Shown here: positions 1 to 13,660 of the stretch, in pieces
Layout of the letters: the number at the start of each line of letters is the position of its first letter
Position numbering within the stretch: the first letter of the stretch is position 1
Assembly: GCF_025766255.1 (NCBI RefSeq)
Contig: NW_026516676.1
Coordinates: 367,501 to 431,500 of the forward strand
Length of the DNA: 64,000 nt
DNA from: Zychaea mexicana
Taxonomy: Eukaryota; Mucoromycota; Mucoromycetes; Mucorales; Lichtheimiaceae
Direction of reading: 5' to 3'
Notes under the pieces: generated by a model
Database searches by the model: none
The model's input: only the letters and a program-made list of their open reading frames with translations
What the model was told of the DNA's origin: nothing
Position numbers and translations under genes: made by a program

Positions 1-344
1 ATTGGATGTATGCCTACACTAATACAATCTGAAAATTGACATCATGTACTACTTTTACATTGTACTTTCGAATAAGGTCACAATACTGTTTATCTGCATG
101 GATAGTCACTGCAATGGCTCCGTACAACGGTCGAATATACAAAAGCTTAAAGTAAATCAAATTGGGCTGATACATGTTGGTTGCCGACTAGAAGTATCGT
201 TGCATGGCAATGGTTGCCATGTTGTATGCATTTCTGAGAATGAAATTATCCATGAATGTTTTTGATGTATACAGCAGCGCTGGCTTAACTACACCAAGAG
301 CGTAATATATCCATACCACACCACTTTTTTTTTTCCACTTGGTC
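1..344. other. Upstream region, no gene recognised
   Basis: No coding sequence here resembles a known protein. One 73-codon open frame (44-265, plus strand) has no recognisable domain and no spliced continuation. The last 40 bases include a T-run (about 324-334) just before the start codon of the J-domain gene, so this is probably its promoter and 5' leader. Confidence 0.5.
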
Positions 345-3178
345 ATGGATCCCTACCTAAACCCGCTCGATCAATCGATCCCAGACGACGATCTCGACGA
401 CGATGAGCTCCTTAAATTAGAACAGGAACTGGCACCTAAAGCAACCGACTATTATGGCATTTTGAACGTTTCGCGAAAAGTATGGAAAAAAAAATAACGA
501 ACTAGTGAACTCGACCCGTAAAGCAACACAATAACCCACATTACTTTGTACAGGCCACCGATGAAGAAATTAAAGACGCTTATAAAAAATTGTGCCGCTA
601 CTTTCACCCAGATAAAGTAAGAGACAGTGAAATGAATTTCTAATTCGCGGTCAACTCACATTCTCCTTAACTGCTTGATCTAGCATAATAACGCAGAAAA
701 CAAAAAGCTGGCAGAAGCAAAGTTTCAAGTGATACAAACTGCATATGAAGGTATTCTATCTATACATGTCTATGTCAGCTTTATAACAACAGAGAAATTT
801 CATTGAACCGTTGTCACTGAATGTCGCGCGACGAATGTAAAATACAGTTATTAGCGATCCGACAAAACGTGCCATTTACGACACATATGGTGAAGAAGGA
901 CTAAGTGCCAAATGGGAGATTGGTCCCAAGTTCAAGACGCCCGAAGAGGTAAATAAGATTGGTTTTGATTAAGCGAGGTTTCTACGATAATTGAAACGAA
1001 CTAAGTGCATACTATGATAGATGCGGGAAGAATATGAAAAGAAGGCGCGACTTCAACGCGAGCAGGATTTGGACAGTTTGGTGCGTTCGCGTGGTGAAGT
1101 TCAGATCAGTGTCGATGCCAGCAGTGTATTTGATCCATATGAGCCACCTGTGTTCGCAGGGTTTGGCCAGCCAATGGCCCCACCCAAGAAAAAGGGACCT
1201 TTGCACGCATTGACCAAGGCTCAGTTGCAACAACTTTTCATGCGTCATTCTTTTGAGGTATTGTTGTTGCCGCTGAGGATTTCTAAATGTTGTCGTTGGT
1301 TTCTATTGCTAAGGAGAGATGTTTTTGATTTTGGTAGGCGCAAATAGGAGCGCAAACACGGGCTGTTATTAGTGGATCCATGGTGTCGCGGAATGGTATG
1401 GGCGGCGGAAACATTATGGGCACAGTGCGACATACAGTATCTCCCAAATTGTGGGCTGAGGTAAAGATCCTTATGTGAGGGAGAACATATAATGAAAGTA
1501 GAAGGGGTGTGTTGATTGAAGGGTGCGTAGATATCTCAAACTTTTTCCTGGTCCATGAAATGTATGTAGGCATCATCGACATTACTCCATCCACGCGTTT
1601 TGAGCTTGAAGACTTATTACAATCCATCCTCCGACAGCTTCATCAACAGCGTTGCACAGACGCGTACATTCTATGCCCCACCTATCCTATCTGTCACTGC
1701 AGGCCGTCGTCTCTATGCCACCACGACGGGTTACGTTACATATCGCACTGGCGAATGGTCATTACTGGGCTGGGGCGGCGATGTGTCGCGCAAGATGGAC
1801 AGATCGTCAGTAGCACTGGGTATTGCAGGTGGAAAGAAGCAGGGTAGTTACAGCGTGGAGTTGCAGACAGGCATCATTGCCTCGCACATTGCTGTCGAGT
1901 ATACACGTAAACTGCCACACAATGCGCAATTACGTCTGTCCGGCGTGATATCAACCGCAGGTGGACTTAGTGCCAGTGTTGGTAGTGACCACAAGGTTAG
2001 CGAACACACCCGAATCGGCATGTCCCTCGAATGTGGTATACCCTCCGGTGTGCTGGTTAAATTCAGGTATTTTAGCTGTTTTCAAGCAAAAGGGGAGAAA
2101 AGTGGAAACAAAAAAAGGATTGCTCTGTTTGCCCAGGTTTTGAATATAACCGAAATTGGTTGGGACTGGCTGTACTGACTGATGGGGAGGTCTTTCTCCT
2201 TTGAACCTCGCTTTTTCCTTGTAACTTATTCGATGAAAAAAAAAACAATAGGGTTTCGCGCCTTGGTCAAAAGGTAGTTTTGCCAATCATATTAAGTACG
2301 GAGTTTGATCTCCAGCTGGCATTCTTTGGTGCAGTTGTGCCTGTGTCTGTTGCAGTTGCACTGGATCAGTTATTGTTAAAACCACGGCGACGGAAGCAAA
2401 TTAAGGAGTAAGCCCCCCCCTTTTTTTTTTCTTTCCCTCCAAGAATTGTTACACTAGCAGGTTACAAACACTCAAAGTTTCCAATTGTACATTTTAGGAA
2501 AATACAGCAGCTTCGGGAAGAGCACGCAGAGTACTTGGCAATGCGCAAGCAGGAAGCTCTGGAAGGCCAGCAGTTGATGGTTGAGGTTGCTGCTCGTAAG
2601 ATGCGACAAGAAGAGAAGAAGCAGGATGGTAAGGCTTTTTGCTCATAGACATTCTATCCGAGAGAGGGAATTCGTACCGTCACAGCGAAAGCTGTAATCT
2701 ATCAACATGTACAATTTGTATACATGCTAACCAGACATATCCCACCCCATGTGACGGTGTATATCTATAACAATCTTTGTCAAAAAAGGTTTGGTCGTCA
2801 TTAAGGCTTGGTATGGCCGCCTGGACGACACCGAGCTTGATGAAGACAGCGAACTACCTGAAGAGATCATTGACGTGAGCGTTGTGATCCAAGCGCTGGT
2901 CAATGACTCTCGGGTCACTGTCCCTGGTGGACACGCCAAGGTAAGACACTTTGCAATATGAAGCAGCATAATGAAGCAAAGAGGGTTATCATTTGCTAAC
3001 CACACTTGCATGTGACTTTTGAATTTAGACAAACATCCTTGGCATCTACGATCCCTGTCTGGGCGAACGCAAACAGCTCCGGGTGTTATATAGATTCCAG
3101 CACCGGCTGCATACTGTCACTGTAGAAGACACGACGCCGCTTATTTGTCCCATGCGAGGTAAGCCTAGGGAGAAGTAG
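345..3178 (+). CDS. DNAJC11-type J-domain protein (mitochondrial, MICOS-associated family)
   Basis: The gene is broken by many short introns. The first exons encode an acidic N-terminus and a J domain; the HPD tripeptide that activates Hsp70 is visible at about 605-615 (RYFHPDK). The following exons give a charged segment (1021-1257), a long beta-rich region (about 1590-2070) and, in the last exons (about 2790-3160), the C-terminal domain typical of DNAJC11 (DUF3395), including VVIKAWYG and LGIYDPC. Known DNAJC11 proteins sit at the mitochondrial outer membrane and associate with the MICOS/SAM bridging complex that shapes cristae; that role is inferred by family. The ATG at 345 opens the only frame that splices into the J domain. 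The stop at 3176-3178 follows the conserved end directly, with no extra domain. Exon ends were read by eye, so individual splice sites could be off by a few bases. Confidence 0.88.
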
Positions 3179-3550
3179 TAGTAGAAGAAAACAATGAGAC
3201 AGGAAGAGATAGGGAAGGAAGATCATCTGATCCGCCCGTCCTCTCTCTCACTGTGCGTGTGTGGGTGTGTTATTTCTGCGCAGATCTGCGAGTATCTAAA
3301 ATCGTATCATCGATTTCCTTCTTTAGCACATCTTGTTTAGACAAAACCCTCACCTGTTCGCAACAAGTAAAAATAATAAAAAAAGTCGTTACACGCAAAG
3401 TCCTTTTTTTTTCTTCCTTTCTCTTTTCTTCTTCTTCTTTGGCAAAACGTAAAAAACAGTTTTCCTTGCTTTGCACTCTTGAAGCCTCAGACCTCTGTTC
3501 GGCGCTTGGACCCAATTAGAGTTTCGTTTGCGCTCATCGATTGATCAGCC
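3179..3550. promoter_or_regulatory. Intergenic region upstream of chitin synthase
   Basis: This stretch has no convincing gene. It has a strongly pyrimidine-rich segment (about 3404-3445, CTT-rich) roughly 100 bases before the chitin synthase start, a layout common in fungal promoters and 5' leaders. Short open frames on both strands here are compositional. Confidence 0.4.
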
Positions 3551-6500
3551 ATGTCCGCTCCTCCGCCTAGAGATATGCGTTATTATGCGCCTGCGCTCCG
3601 CAATAGTGCTCGCAATCCGTCAGCGGCAGAACAGCAACAGCAACAGCAACAGCAGCGTGGACCACCACCACCGCACAACAGCAACAGACAATATACACCT
3701 CCTGGACCACCACGCTCGACTCCCCACCGATCGCCGCCACCGGGTCAGGTGCCGAAAGCTCATCGCGCACCACAGCCACCACCGCATCGCAGTTCGCATC
3801 GTCCAAGCTCGACGCAACGGTTGTCGTCTCAACCCGTTCCACCTACGCCTGGAGCTGCTGCACGACTAAGACAACAGCAGCAGATACAGTCTAGACAGTC
3901 TGGAGAGCATCAACGCAGCTATCATGGTCGTGGTCAACCTTTGCCACAGCAACAGCGGCTGCACAACAACCAACAACAACAGCAACAACAGCCTCATTAT
4001 CAACAATATCAGCAGTATCATCAGCAACAACTAAGAAACAGACACATGCAACGTCAGGGCAGCTTGTCACGATCAAGAACACTGTCCAGACCAGACCGAT
4101 ATCGACCTCGGCCGGGTATGATTCGAAGCACATCTCCTCCGCCTGCGCCCCCACCCCATCGCGCACTACCGTTTATGTCACCATCTCCGCGTCCCGTGCA
4201 ACCCATGCCCAACAGACTACAGGCACAACTGCAGCAGCAAAAGCTACAACAGCAGAGAGAAGCTGGCTTGGCACCGCGTGTGCCTCCCCCGGACAGCAAT
4301 CGGAAACGCAACAAGTCTAATCAAACAGAGGAAGAGGAAGAAGAGCCAAATGTATTGACGTCCTGGTGGGCATGGACAGCGTTTTTGATGACATGTTGTA
4401 TTCCAAGCTGGTGCATGAAAACATGTTGTCGGAAACGGACAAAGCTGGTGCAGCAAGCATGGCGAGAAAAGGTAGATTAATAGCCCATGAAGAGAGTAGA
4501 GGAACGAAAGAAGCGTAGGCGACGATGAAACACAGAAAGCGTTTAATATGTAAAAGGGGTGGGGGCGAGGAGAAAGTATGTGCTGATTATTGTCCAACTA
4601 CATCTTATAGCTGGCATTGGTTCTGGGCATCCTGCTATTGTGCGGTGTCTTGATCTTTATCACTTATGGTCTTACGCTAGTTCTGTGTCCGGAGAATCGT
4701 GCCAATACCGCCTATTCGACCGAAGTGGATGGCATCCGACGTGTTGTGTATCGTAAAGATGTGCGAGTGTTTGGCCGTGTCTATGACTTGGACGACATGA
4801 AAAACTTTTTTGCCATGAACGGGCTGAATTTGACAAACGACTATGAGAACATGGACTTGGGTCCGATTTTCAATGGTGATGCAACTGGTGCTTGTCCGGG
4901 TAACGTTGCACTAGGTCCTTGTCGCTTGGACAGTCCCTATGGTAAGACATTACACACAACTTTACTTGTACTTGTTGTTGTTTGCTACTAACAATATTGA
5001 TTGATATGACTGTCATTGCTACAATCAAGGTGGCTCGCTATCTGGACCAGACGGTGGTTGTTTATCTGTGATTGACCTGAACCGATACATGGGATCTTCA
5101 TCCAGCCTCGGCTTTGACTGGGACGATCTTCAGCCTGATCTCCGTGAGATGACAGGCCCTGTCGTGGTGTTGGGCAACGCAGTGCTAAACCTTACTGCCT
5201 ACGCGAGCAACGGCACTGCAATATTCGGCGATTACATTGACCGGGTTCTCACGAACAATATTGGCACCGATGTATCTTATATTTTATTGTACGAACCACA
5301 GGGTCATCGTATGCGCGACTGTCTGCTGGCTCGATACACGGCAGGTGTGATGGAAAGTGACACGGGAGGATGCATTGCAGCACAAATCATCATGAACATT
5401 ATGCTTTCTGTGATTATCTGTATGATCGCGATACGTTATTCAATGGCGCTTACGTTTTTGTGGTTCATTGCTGGCCGGCTTGTGAAACCCGGTGGTCGGT
5501 CCAATTGGCTTGCATGGCGTTCCATCAAGGGTGGTAACGAGGATCCTTTGAACCATATTCCAGGACCATATACCTATTACAATGCACAGAATCTCGGCAG
5601 CAATAGCTCTTCTACCAGTGTCGCAAGCAGTTCTTCTTCTGCTCGAGGAGGAGGACATGGCATGGGCGGCAACGGATCAGCAACATCATCTTCTACATCT
5701 CCAGCTGCTGCTAATAGACGGCCACAGACAGATATTGTAAAGACCGAACTCTATACCATCATGCTTGTTACATGTTACTCAGAGGGTTACGAAGGTTTAC
5801 GGACGACCATGGATAGCTTGGCCAAAACAACATATTCCAACAAACACAAATGTTTTTTTGTCATTGCCGACGGCATGATTACTGGTGCAGGCGAGTCACG
5901 ATCAACACCTGATATCATTATAGATATGTTGGATTTGGATCCAACGATGCGTGAGCCCAAGGCTTCTTCCTACGTTGCCATCGCTGACGGTGAACGTCAA
6001 CTGAATATGGCTAAAGTGGTAAGTTAGTAAAAAGTTCTCTTTGGATTAATGGCGATGACGACGACGACGACGACGACGACAACGACAACAGCTATAACGA
6101 TAGATGATGGTGTTGGATACCATACGAGTGTAGCGATTTGCCAAGTAGTAACGATTGCTTTTCTTTTTTTGTGACATGGTAGTACGCGGGACACTATCGT
6201 GGAGTACCTTGTGTAGCCGTAGTGAAATGTGGTACCGAAGAGGAGGCCAATAAGCCTAAAGCTGGTAACCGTGGGAAGCGTGATTCTCAGGTAAGGAGAA
6301 GAACAGAAAACTTATACAGATGAAATGTGGAAGATAATACAGATAGAGAAAGGCATATGACAACAGAACACTACTTACTGACTACATCGTTCGTCTGTCT
6401 TACTAGTTGATTGTGATGCAATTTTTCCAACGTGTATTGTTCAACGACCGTTTGTCTGAGCTCGACTATGAAATCTTTTGGAAGATGACATGGTTGATGC

Positions 6501-8012
6501 GAGGTGTTACGCCCGACAAGTTTGAACTGGTTCTCATGGTAATGATAGTCCTTCATGCCTGCTCGGGAAAATGATATGGCCGATTATTTTCTAATTTTTG
6601 ACGCTAAACCTGAACCGTTCTTGTATGGTGAAATATTGCTTTTCTAGGTGGATGCCGATACTAAAGTTCTACCGGATGCCATAACGTACATGGTGGCTGC
6701 TATGGCAAATGACATCACGATCATGGGTCTCTGTGGCGAAACACGTATTGCCAACAAGCGAGCATCCTGTAAGTGGAAGCAATACAGTCACTGCTGCTAA
6801 CTCATACCCAATCTCACATATACTAAAAAAATGTTCTTGTTTGGTGGTATTCCATCGGCATAGGGGTTTCGGCAATTCAAGTGTTCGAATACTACATATC
6901 GCACAACTATGCCAAAGCTTTTGAATCATTGTTTGGTATCGTTACCTGCTTACCTGGCTGTTTCAGCATGTACCGTATCAAAGCACCCAAGAACGGTGCA
7001 TGGGTCCCCATTTTGGCGAATCCGGATATTATTCTGGAATACAACCAAAACATTGTGACAACCTTGCACGCAAAAAACTTGCTTTTGCTTGGCGAAGACC
7101 GGTTCTTATCCACACTGATGTTACGTACCTTTCCTCGACGACAAATGATGTATGTCCCTCAGGCCAAATGCAAAACGATTGTTCCCGAGTCGTTCAAGGT
7201 GTTACTTTCTCAACGCAGACGATGGATCAACTCAACAGTACACAACTTGATGGAGCTTGTCCTGGTATCCGATCTCTGTGGCATTGCTTGTTTGTCCATG
7301 CAGTTTTCAGTGTTTGTTGATCTGATCGGTACTTTGGTGCTCCCTGCTGCTATCTGCTTGACAGTTTATCTGATTGTCAATACAGCCATTTCAAGCAATC
7401 CACAATGGCAATCGCTGGCTCTCCTGGTAGCTATTCTTGGTCTACCAGCTGTGTTGATTGCCATTACTACCTTTAAGCTCGTGTACATCGGATGGATGTG
7501 TAGTAAGTTTATTTGTCTCTATCCTCAAACATAGAAGTCGCAATAATCGCAAAACAATACGACTAACAAATGATTACTATGTACTCGCTTCTCTTATTCT
7601 TTTAGTATACCTTCTTGCTTTACCAATCTGGAACTTTGTGCTACCCATCTACTCATACTGGCACTTTGACGACTTTTCTTGGGGTGCCACGCGTAAAGTG
7701 GCGGGCGAAAAGAAAGACAAGGGCCATATGGATCCAGAAGGCAAATTCGACTCTTCTCGTCTGGTGATGAAGAAATGGGAGGACTGGGAAGCTGAACGTA
7801 CGGGCCAGAAGATTTTGCCCCGCAACAGATTAACACTGATCACACCGCATGATCCGTTGCCAGCACCTGTCGTTCCTCAAATGGCCAATACTGCTGGTCC
7901 TGCTGGCTCACGAACATCAATGATGACACCCATGTTTGCAAACCGTCAAAGGTTTACATCACCCATCAATACTCCTCCCCAACTTGCATCCACTCCACCA
8001 CCGCATCATTGA
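3551..8012 (+). CDS. Chitin synthase, class IV type
   Basis: This is a processive family-2 glycosyltransferase that polymerises UDP-GlcNAc into chitin at the plasma membrane. The first exon (3551 to about 4471) encodes a long Pro/Gln-rich, disordered cytosolic head and then a WWAWTAF hydrophobic start and Cys-rich stretch before the first membrane helices. Later exons carry the lumenal and membrane segments and the GT2 core: [13 protein letters not shown] (about 5759), LVMVDADTK (about 6530-6665), EDRFL (7094-7108) and the signature QRRRW (7211-7225). Several transmembrane helices follow. The tail exon holds [19 protein letters not shown], characteristic of Chs3/class IV enzymes. At least six introns interrupt the gene; one near 6770-6862 splits a Trp codon. 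An intron at about 6020-6180 contains a (GAC)n run. The stop is at 8010-8012. The Gln/Pro-rich head is long, but there is no myosin motor, which excludes classes V/VII. Confidence 0.93.
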
Positions 8013-8649
8013 AGGTATTCTGAATGATGAGGTTTGTGGGCACCTTCTTTTCCCTCTACTCTTTTTTGTTTCTATGATGTATAAATTATATCCCTACTAC
8101 ACTTTGTAATATTCTCCATCATTCTACTTAGTCACTTTCTGATTGGCGTCCTTCCTTTTTTTAATCCGTTGTTTTATTTTATCGTAGCTCGATATGCAGT
8201 AATGAAATGTACTTCTTTGGTAGCTCGTGCTTTTTAATAAAGATCAAAACGCATCTCATTATTAGTTGTTTTGAGAGCAAATATCATCTCTTCATAACTT
8301 CCACTTGTCTGTACTAGTGCTGCCATTAATAGCTAATGTCTCACTCTATGTTGCCCGGTCAAGTATAGCAGGTTGATTGCAGGCTATTATTGCTATGTAT
8401 AAAATCACGAGACATCTGCAAAGCCTCGGGTCATCGGTGAAGACCTAATTTAGAATCTCGAGATTTTTGTATGCAGCAGAAAAAACCGGATCGCGAGGCA
8501 TTTTACACTTTTAAGCTACTCTTTCTCCGGACCTTGTCCATATATACACACTCTATACACACGCATATATCACCCATTCTAACAACAATCCCAGAAGAAA
8601 GCAGTTTCTATCTTGCGAGATAATTTAAACAAGACAAGGAACGAAAAGA
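8013..8649. other. Intergenic region between chitin synthase and TSC1-like gene
   Basis: The region is 637 bases and A+T-rich. It holds the chitin synthase 3' end (TATAAATTATAT near 8080 and TTTTAATAAAG near 8234, the latter resembling a polyadenylation signal) and then the promoter and leader of the next gene. I see no coding sequence. Confidence 0.4.
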
Positions 8650-11600
8650 ATGGTGACGCTCCGTGACATTCAACGTTCCGTGAGCCAAACCATTCGCAAT
8701 GCAACAGCGGACACGGACGGCCAAAGCACACTCGACGCCATTGACGCATTTCTCGACGAACACGGCAACGTGGATGCGATCAACACTAACAGCACCTCTG
8801 CCGCGGCAGCGTCAGGCCACACAGCCGGAACGACGAATGAAGCGAATGATCGATTATCAAACGAACTATTCCAGCTATGTAACAACATTGTCTTGACACC
8901 ACGCATTGTCGGCGTTGTGTCGTGTAGCGACGAAGCGTTGCAGATCCACAATCAACATTACTTGATCTTGCTATTTGTACGCAAACTAGCTCCCGTGCTG
9001 GGTCCCGATCGTGTTTTCAGCGACTGGTGGGAACCTGTACTAAAGCCTGTACTGGGTACTGCGTCGTATACAGACAAGGTCAGGCGAGAAGCTTGCGCCA
9101 TTGTCTCGGACTGTCTCGTCTTGGAAGACAACAACAGCAAGTATTGCAAGATGATTGTCGACGAATATCTGGGCTGGTCCGAGAATTATCATAAGCGTGA
9201 AGAAGATAGTTTGGAAGTCTTGGACAAGCCTTATGAGCAGGATGAGACGACCCGCCTCAGACTGCAGCACCAGGCCCTACTTGATTTGGAACAGGATGAA
9301 TGGTCGAAATCCTTGGTGGCGATCCTGCTCAGCTTTGGTGCAGCAGAGACCAAGCAGTTTTTTGAGCTCTTGAACGAGTATTTCTTGCAAAGCAAGCACC
9401 GGTTACAAATAGTTTATCTGCTGAGCGAATTTTTGCTGCGAAAGGTAAATGCCACATGCTTGTATGTCACTACAGCAAAGAAGATGAGAATGCTAAAGTG
9501 TATATACGCATTATCTTAGCGAACACATTTGCACGAGGTGCTCGAGACGGAACTGTTTACATCAATGCTAAAATCCATGATGGTATGTATACACGACTAA
9601 AGAACTTCTTTTATCATCGCAGGATGCTTGCTCATCGTTGTTCTACTGGCAAATTAATAATCATAGTACGATAACTCGACGACACTGATTGCAATGTCAG
9701 TGACCAACTTAATCATGTTATTGCCACGGATATGCACGTCATTACCCCCGCATTTGCCTCAGCTTTTCTACATCTTTGCACGTGCTCTTTGTTGGGATCA
9801 GCTGCGCGATATACGTCAAAAGCAAAGCATCATACCGCCTTCTGCATCATCATCTCAGGACGATGACGGCGATGATAGTTCAGCAACACCCACAGAGAAA
9901 AGTCGAAAGGCAGCTGACGGATGGGATTGTGCAGGTAATGTACCTGATTCCTCCAAGTACTTCGAAAGATGTTGAAAGGAGCTGTACTCAACCTCAAGAT
10001 CTACTGTTAAAATGGCAGATTATACCTTTTCAAAACTATCGGCACCTCCTTCCAATCCTTTGACTGGTCCTTTCTTTACATCATTGTATGGCTTATACCC
10101 GTGCAATTTTGTCAAGTTTCTCCATGCTCCTTACTCTTATTTTGTCGAGAACGATTTCCATATGCCTGAAGAATTCGATGAAGAGACGTTCAGGTCTCGC
10201 ACTTTGGTAAGTACAATACACGGCACATAAACCATAAAGTTATTTCCTGTATAATGCGTGATTTTGCTAAAACGGAAAGTTTATTATCATCAATAGACCC
10301 AAGTATCACGACATATGCTCCATCCCAACCTTGTTACCATGGATATCGCAACCGAGTTGACAGATAGATCACGCTGGATGAAGATGGAGCCTCCTGATGT
10401 GATTGCTCAAATCATGAGTTTGGACCTGACAAACGCTGCTTCTCGAGTGGCATTTAGCTCTGACAACAAGCAACATCGGAGCGGTCACCAACCTGATCTT
10501 TTGGACGAGGAAATATGGGCACATACTGGGCAGGTCCCGCGCCCATCATCCTCGCCATCTACCGCATTCACCGCGGAGGAGCAACATCACCAACAACAGC
10601 GACAAGATACCACTACCACTCCCGGTACATTTGCAGTTCCTACTGCCGATACCACTCCAGAACGTAAACAGTCGGGCAAGGCTGTCAACAGTATTCTTGA
10701 TATGCATCGCGCACTAAAAGGCGGTGCTGAAGTTTTAATCGGTGAAGATGTTTGGGTTAGTAGAACTAAATAACAGTGTGATTGATAGTTTCTATCACTA
10801 CCACTGGCATCTTATGTTATAGTCCCAATCTAGTACTTTGGCTGACTCCATTTTTATCTCTCTTTCTAAGGACGCTGATCTCGAACGTTTTTCGTCACCA
10901 TCTTCATCCGCGTCAGTTTCTCCATTGTTACCCGACCCTATATCAACTACAGCGACATCCATTGCGCACGCCTCACATCTACCAGATACCACTGCAAGTC
11001 CGACTCCCTCGCTCGCCATGTCCCCTGAAACAAAATTGCTTATCGCTGCTCTCAAGCGTGAAGTCCTGTTGCTTCGCAACGAACTGAACTTTGAATTGTT
11101 TGTCAAGCAGCAGCATCTCCAGCATATGGGCCGTTTGCATCGAGAGCATGTCGTCGATAGCTCTGTGGAAGCTGAACGACAGCGAACGGTAATTACTAGG
11201 TGTCTTCCTATTTTTTTTTGTTGTGTTGATAGGAATGGGCGGCTTTCATGAAACGAAAAAACTGACATATTAGTATTTGTCTTCAAGTACAATACAACCC
11301 GTATGCTGCGCGCTCAACTCAAGGATGCTACAAATGCCTTAACGAAACTGAAAGCCGAATCTGCGTTAACAAAGCAAAAGCATATCAAATGGGAGGATGA
11401 GCAACAAGGCAAATTGCGCAGTTATCGAGAGGCACGCAAGAAATGGCAAGCGGATATGGAAGAGGCAAAGCAAAAGTTGGCAGAACAAGAGCGAACGGCT
11501 GCGGAACAACATGCTCAACTGCTAGAAGCACAGCGGCGCGTGTTTGAAGTGGAAAGCGAGCTCAGAACTCGACAGCCTTTTTTGGAAAAAGCAGCTGAAA

Positions 11601-12411
11601 ACGAACACCGCGTCATGCAGCTCACAAAGCAAATGCTTCTTTGGTAAGTCATGATATGTAACCATCCTTTATCGACATAAGTTTACTAAGCAACATTATC
11701 AATAATGTAGGGAAGAGGATTCTGCCCACTTGGAAGAGCATAAAGGATATATCAAGGGATTGCTATCGCAATGGTGGAGCATGGAAGAACTGGTCGGTAG
11801 TTTGCAGGCAGAGAACCAGCGTCTATCAAAAGTGCAAAGGTAAATAATAAAGAAGGAGACGTAGAGACATTGGTAGCCGTTTGTCAAAGAAGAAGAAAAG
11901 TGAACTAATACAACGGACACAAAGTGAGCTCAAAGATGAAAAGGAGCAAATCACATCTCAGCTGGAGGAGCGTACCAAGAAGGAAGCAAGCCAACAGAAG
12001 ACGCGAGCTCCTGGCGTGAATAAGGTATGTAAATGGTAGCAGTTATGCTTTTAAAAAAAGAAATAAACTAACCCTTACTCGAAACAAAAACATAGTCTGA
12101 AAGGGGGGCCCATAAGAAGCAGATCAGTCAAATGAGCCAAACCATCCAAGAACTCAAGGAGAAGCTTGAGAATTTAGAGGTAAAGCAACAAATGTTTTAG
12201 TTTCGAGACGCTTTGTGTTTAAATTTCCTGCTCATCATGTCGATTTGTTTAGATGGAGAGACTAGAGTGGCAAGCCCAACTTGAGCATGCTGCTGTTAAA
12301 AGATATGCTGATAGTGCACAGAAACAGCAAGAAGAGGGACAGCAAGAAGAGCAGCAAAAAGAAAAAGAAACGGACGATGATGACATGGAAGGAAAAGAAG
12401 AAACAACATAA
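8650..12411 (+). CDS. Hamartin/TSC1-like protein
   Basis: This is a multi-exon gene. The first exon (8650 to about 9445) gives an alpha-helical repeat region. The diagnostic part is at about 10070-10150, FFTSLYGLYPCNFVKFL, followed after an intron by SRHMLHPNLVT (about 10308-10335); both are hallmarks of hamartin-family proteins in animals and fission yeast. Low-complexity Ser/Thr/Gln sequence follows (10540-10680), then a long coiled coil spread over several exons (about 11030-12180, with Glu/Lys/Gln heptads). The last exon ends in an acidic Gln-rich tail with the stop at 12409-12411. Hamartin scaffolds tuberin (TSC2), the GTPase-activating protein for Rheb, and so restrains TORC1. No TSC2 gene is in the window. 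The exact exon set between 9450 and 10010 is uncertain. Confidence 0.82.
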
Positions 12412-12530
12412 CAAAACAATACCACGATTGTACATAGCTAAAATAAAATTCACGCACACTGACCATATTGACGTGGTAATAAAAAATCCATACAACAGTC
12501 TAACATGGCACTGCTGATACAACAAGACGG

Positions 12531-13517
12531 CTACTGTTGCAAATATGTTTTTACTGCATGATCCACGTCGACGACTTCAACGCCTTTGGAATGCAAGTAT
12601 TCCATGGTAGCATCAAGTTGATCTGGAGCGACAGCGCGTGTACCTTCTTTAACAAGTACTGTTTTGAAACCAAACTTGACAGCGTCCAAGCAGGTCATTT
12701 TCACGCAATAGTCGGCTGCTAAGCCAACCACAATCACTGTGTCCACAAAGTTCTGATAAAGGATCTTTGCGAGTGATGTGATTTCTTGGTAATCGTTATC
12801 AGCAAAACCACTGTATGAGTCCACTTTTGTATTCATGCCCTACTCCACCACATTAACAAAACATACGCGTATGTGAAATAATGTATCATTCAGAGCAGAT
12901 TTTACCTTTTGCACAATGTGCTGTATAGACTGCCTTGGGAGACTTTCCAAAAGTTTTGCACCATGGCTATTTTGCTAGAAATTCATGCAAGGTTAAATCG
13001 GATGATTCAATCAAGCCCCAAGTATGAAGAGGTGTACGCGTTTTTCGTTGTATCATACCACACAATGTGCAGGCCATAAAACTTGCTTTGTATCACGGCC
13101 ATCATCATACTGTATCGTAATCTCCTCAAAAGGCTGCTTGTTCGTATGATTTACTGCAAAGCTAACGTGATCAGCAGGATGCCAGTCCTAGAGCCAACGA
13201 TAATGCAAGCAGCAAAAGAGGGGTAAGTGCATTATCCTTTCCCCTCAGTAAGCTGGTATAACGTCTACACATACAGGTAAAATTTACAATACATACTTGT
13301 GTAGCTATAATCAGCTTTGCCTTATCCATAAGTTTGTGAACTGCAGGTATTATCTTTGAGCCCTCAGGTACAGCGAGCGATCCGCCCTCAATAAAATCGT
13401 TCTGAATGTCGACCAGAATCAGGGCAACAGGTGCCTAAATAGTTTTTGCAGAATGGCAGCAATTAGAAAGTTTTGTTTGAGCAATTCACGACCACTATGG
13501 AAGATTAAGCTTACCAT
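12531..13517 (-). CDS. PNC1: Nicotinamidase (isochorismatase-fold hydrolase)
   Basis: This enzyme converts nicotinamide to nicotinate and ammonia in the NAD+ salvage pathway. Read on the minus strand, the second exon begins APVALILVDIQNDF with the catalytic Asp. Further exons supply DWHPADHVSF with metal-binding Asp/His (near 13180), PAHCV (near 13070), DSYSGFADN (about 12800) and GLAADYCVKMTCLDA with the nucleophilic Cys (about 12700). The stop is at 12531-12533. The exon model implies an unusual start: the ATG (13515-13517) is followed immediately by a GTAAGC donor, and the intron ends in CTATTTAG just before the GCA codon of APVAL, so exon 1 contributes only the initiator Met. The neighbouring TRAX gene starts 143 bases away on the other strand. 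Confidence 0.88.
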
Positions 13518-13660
13518 ATTTCTTGCTTCTGTTCTTGAGATAAGGAGTGAGAGAGCAAAGTTGCAAACCGAGTAGAAGAGGGCTGCTTCCCAATTTCTGA
13601 ACTCTTCCTTTTCTGGTGCACCCACATACACTTTTTTTTTCTCGACCACACGCTCAAAAT
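13518..13660. promoter_or_regulatory. Divergent promoter between nicotinamidase and TRAX genes
   Basis: Only 143 bases separate the two inferred start codons, which point away from each other, so both genes must draw on this interval for initiation. Short open frames seen here on the minus strand are not coding in my model. Confidence 0.45.

Noticed and set aside
44..265. 73-codon open frame at the window start
   Set aside because: No domain, no splice continuation, composition like intergenic DNA.
3567..3842. Minus-strand frames opposite the Gln/Pro-rich exon of chitin synthase
   Set aside because: These are antisense shadows of CAG and CCA repeats; the plus-strand frame splices into the enzyme.
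12262..12525. Minus-strand frame rich in Phe and Leu
   Set aside because: Antisense of the Lys/Glu/Gln-rich coiled-coil end of the TSC1-like gene.
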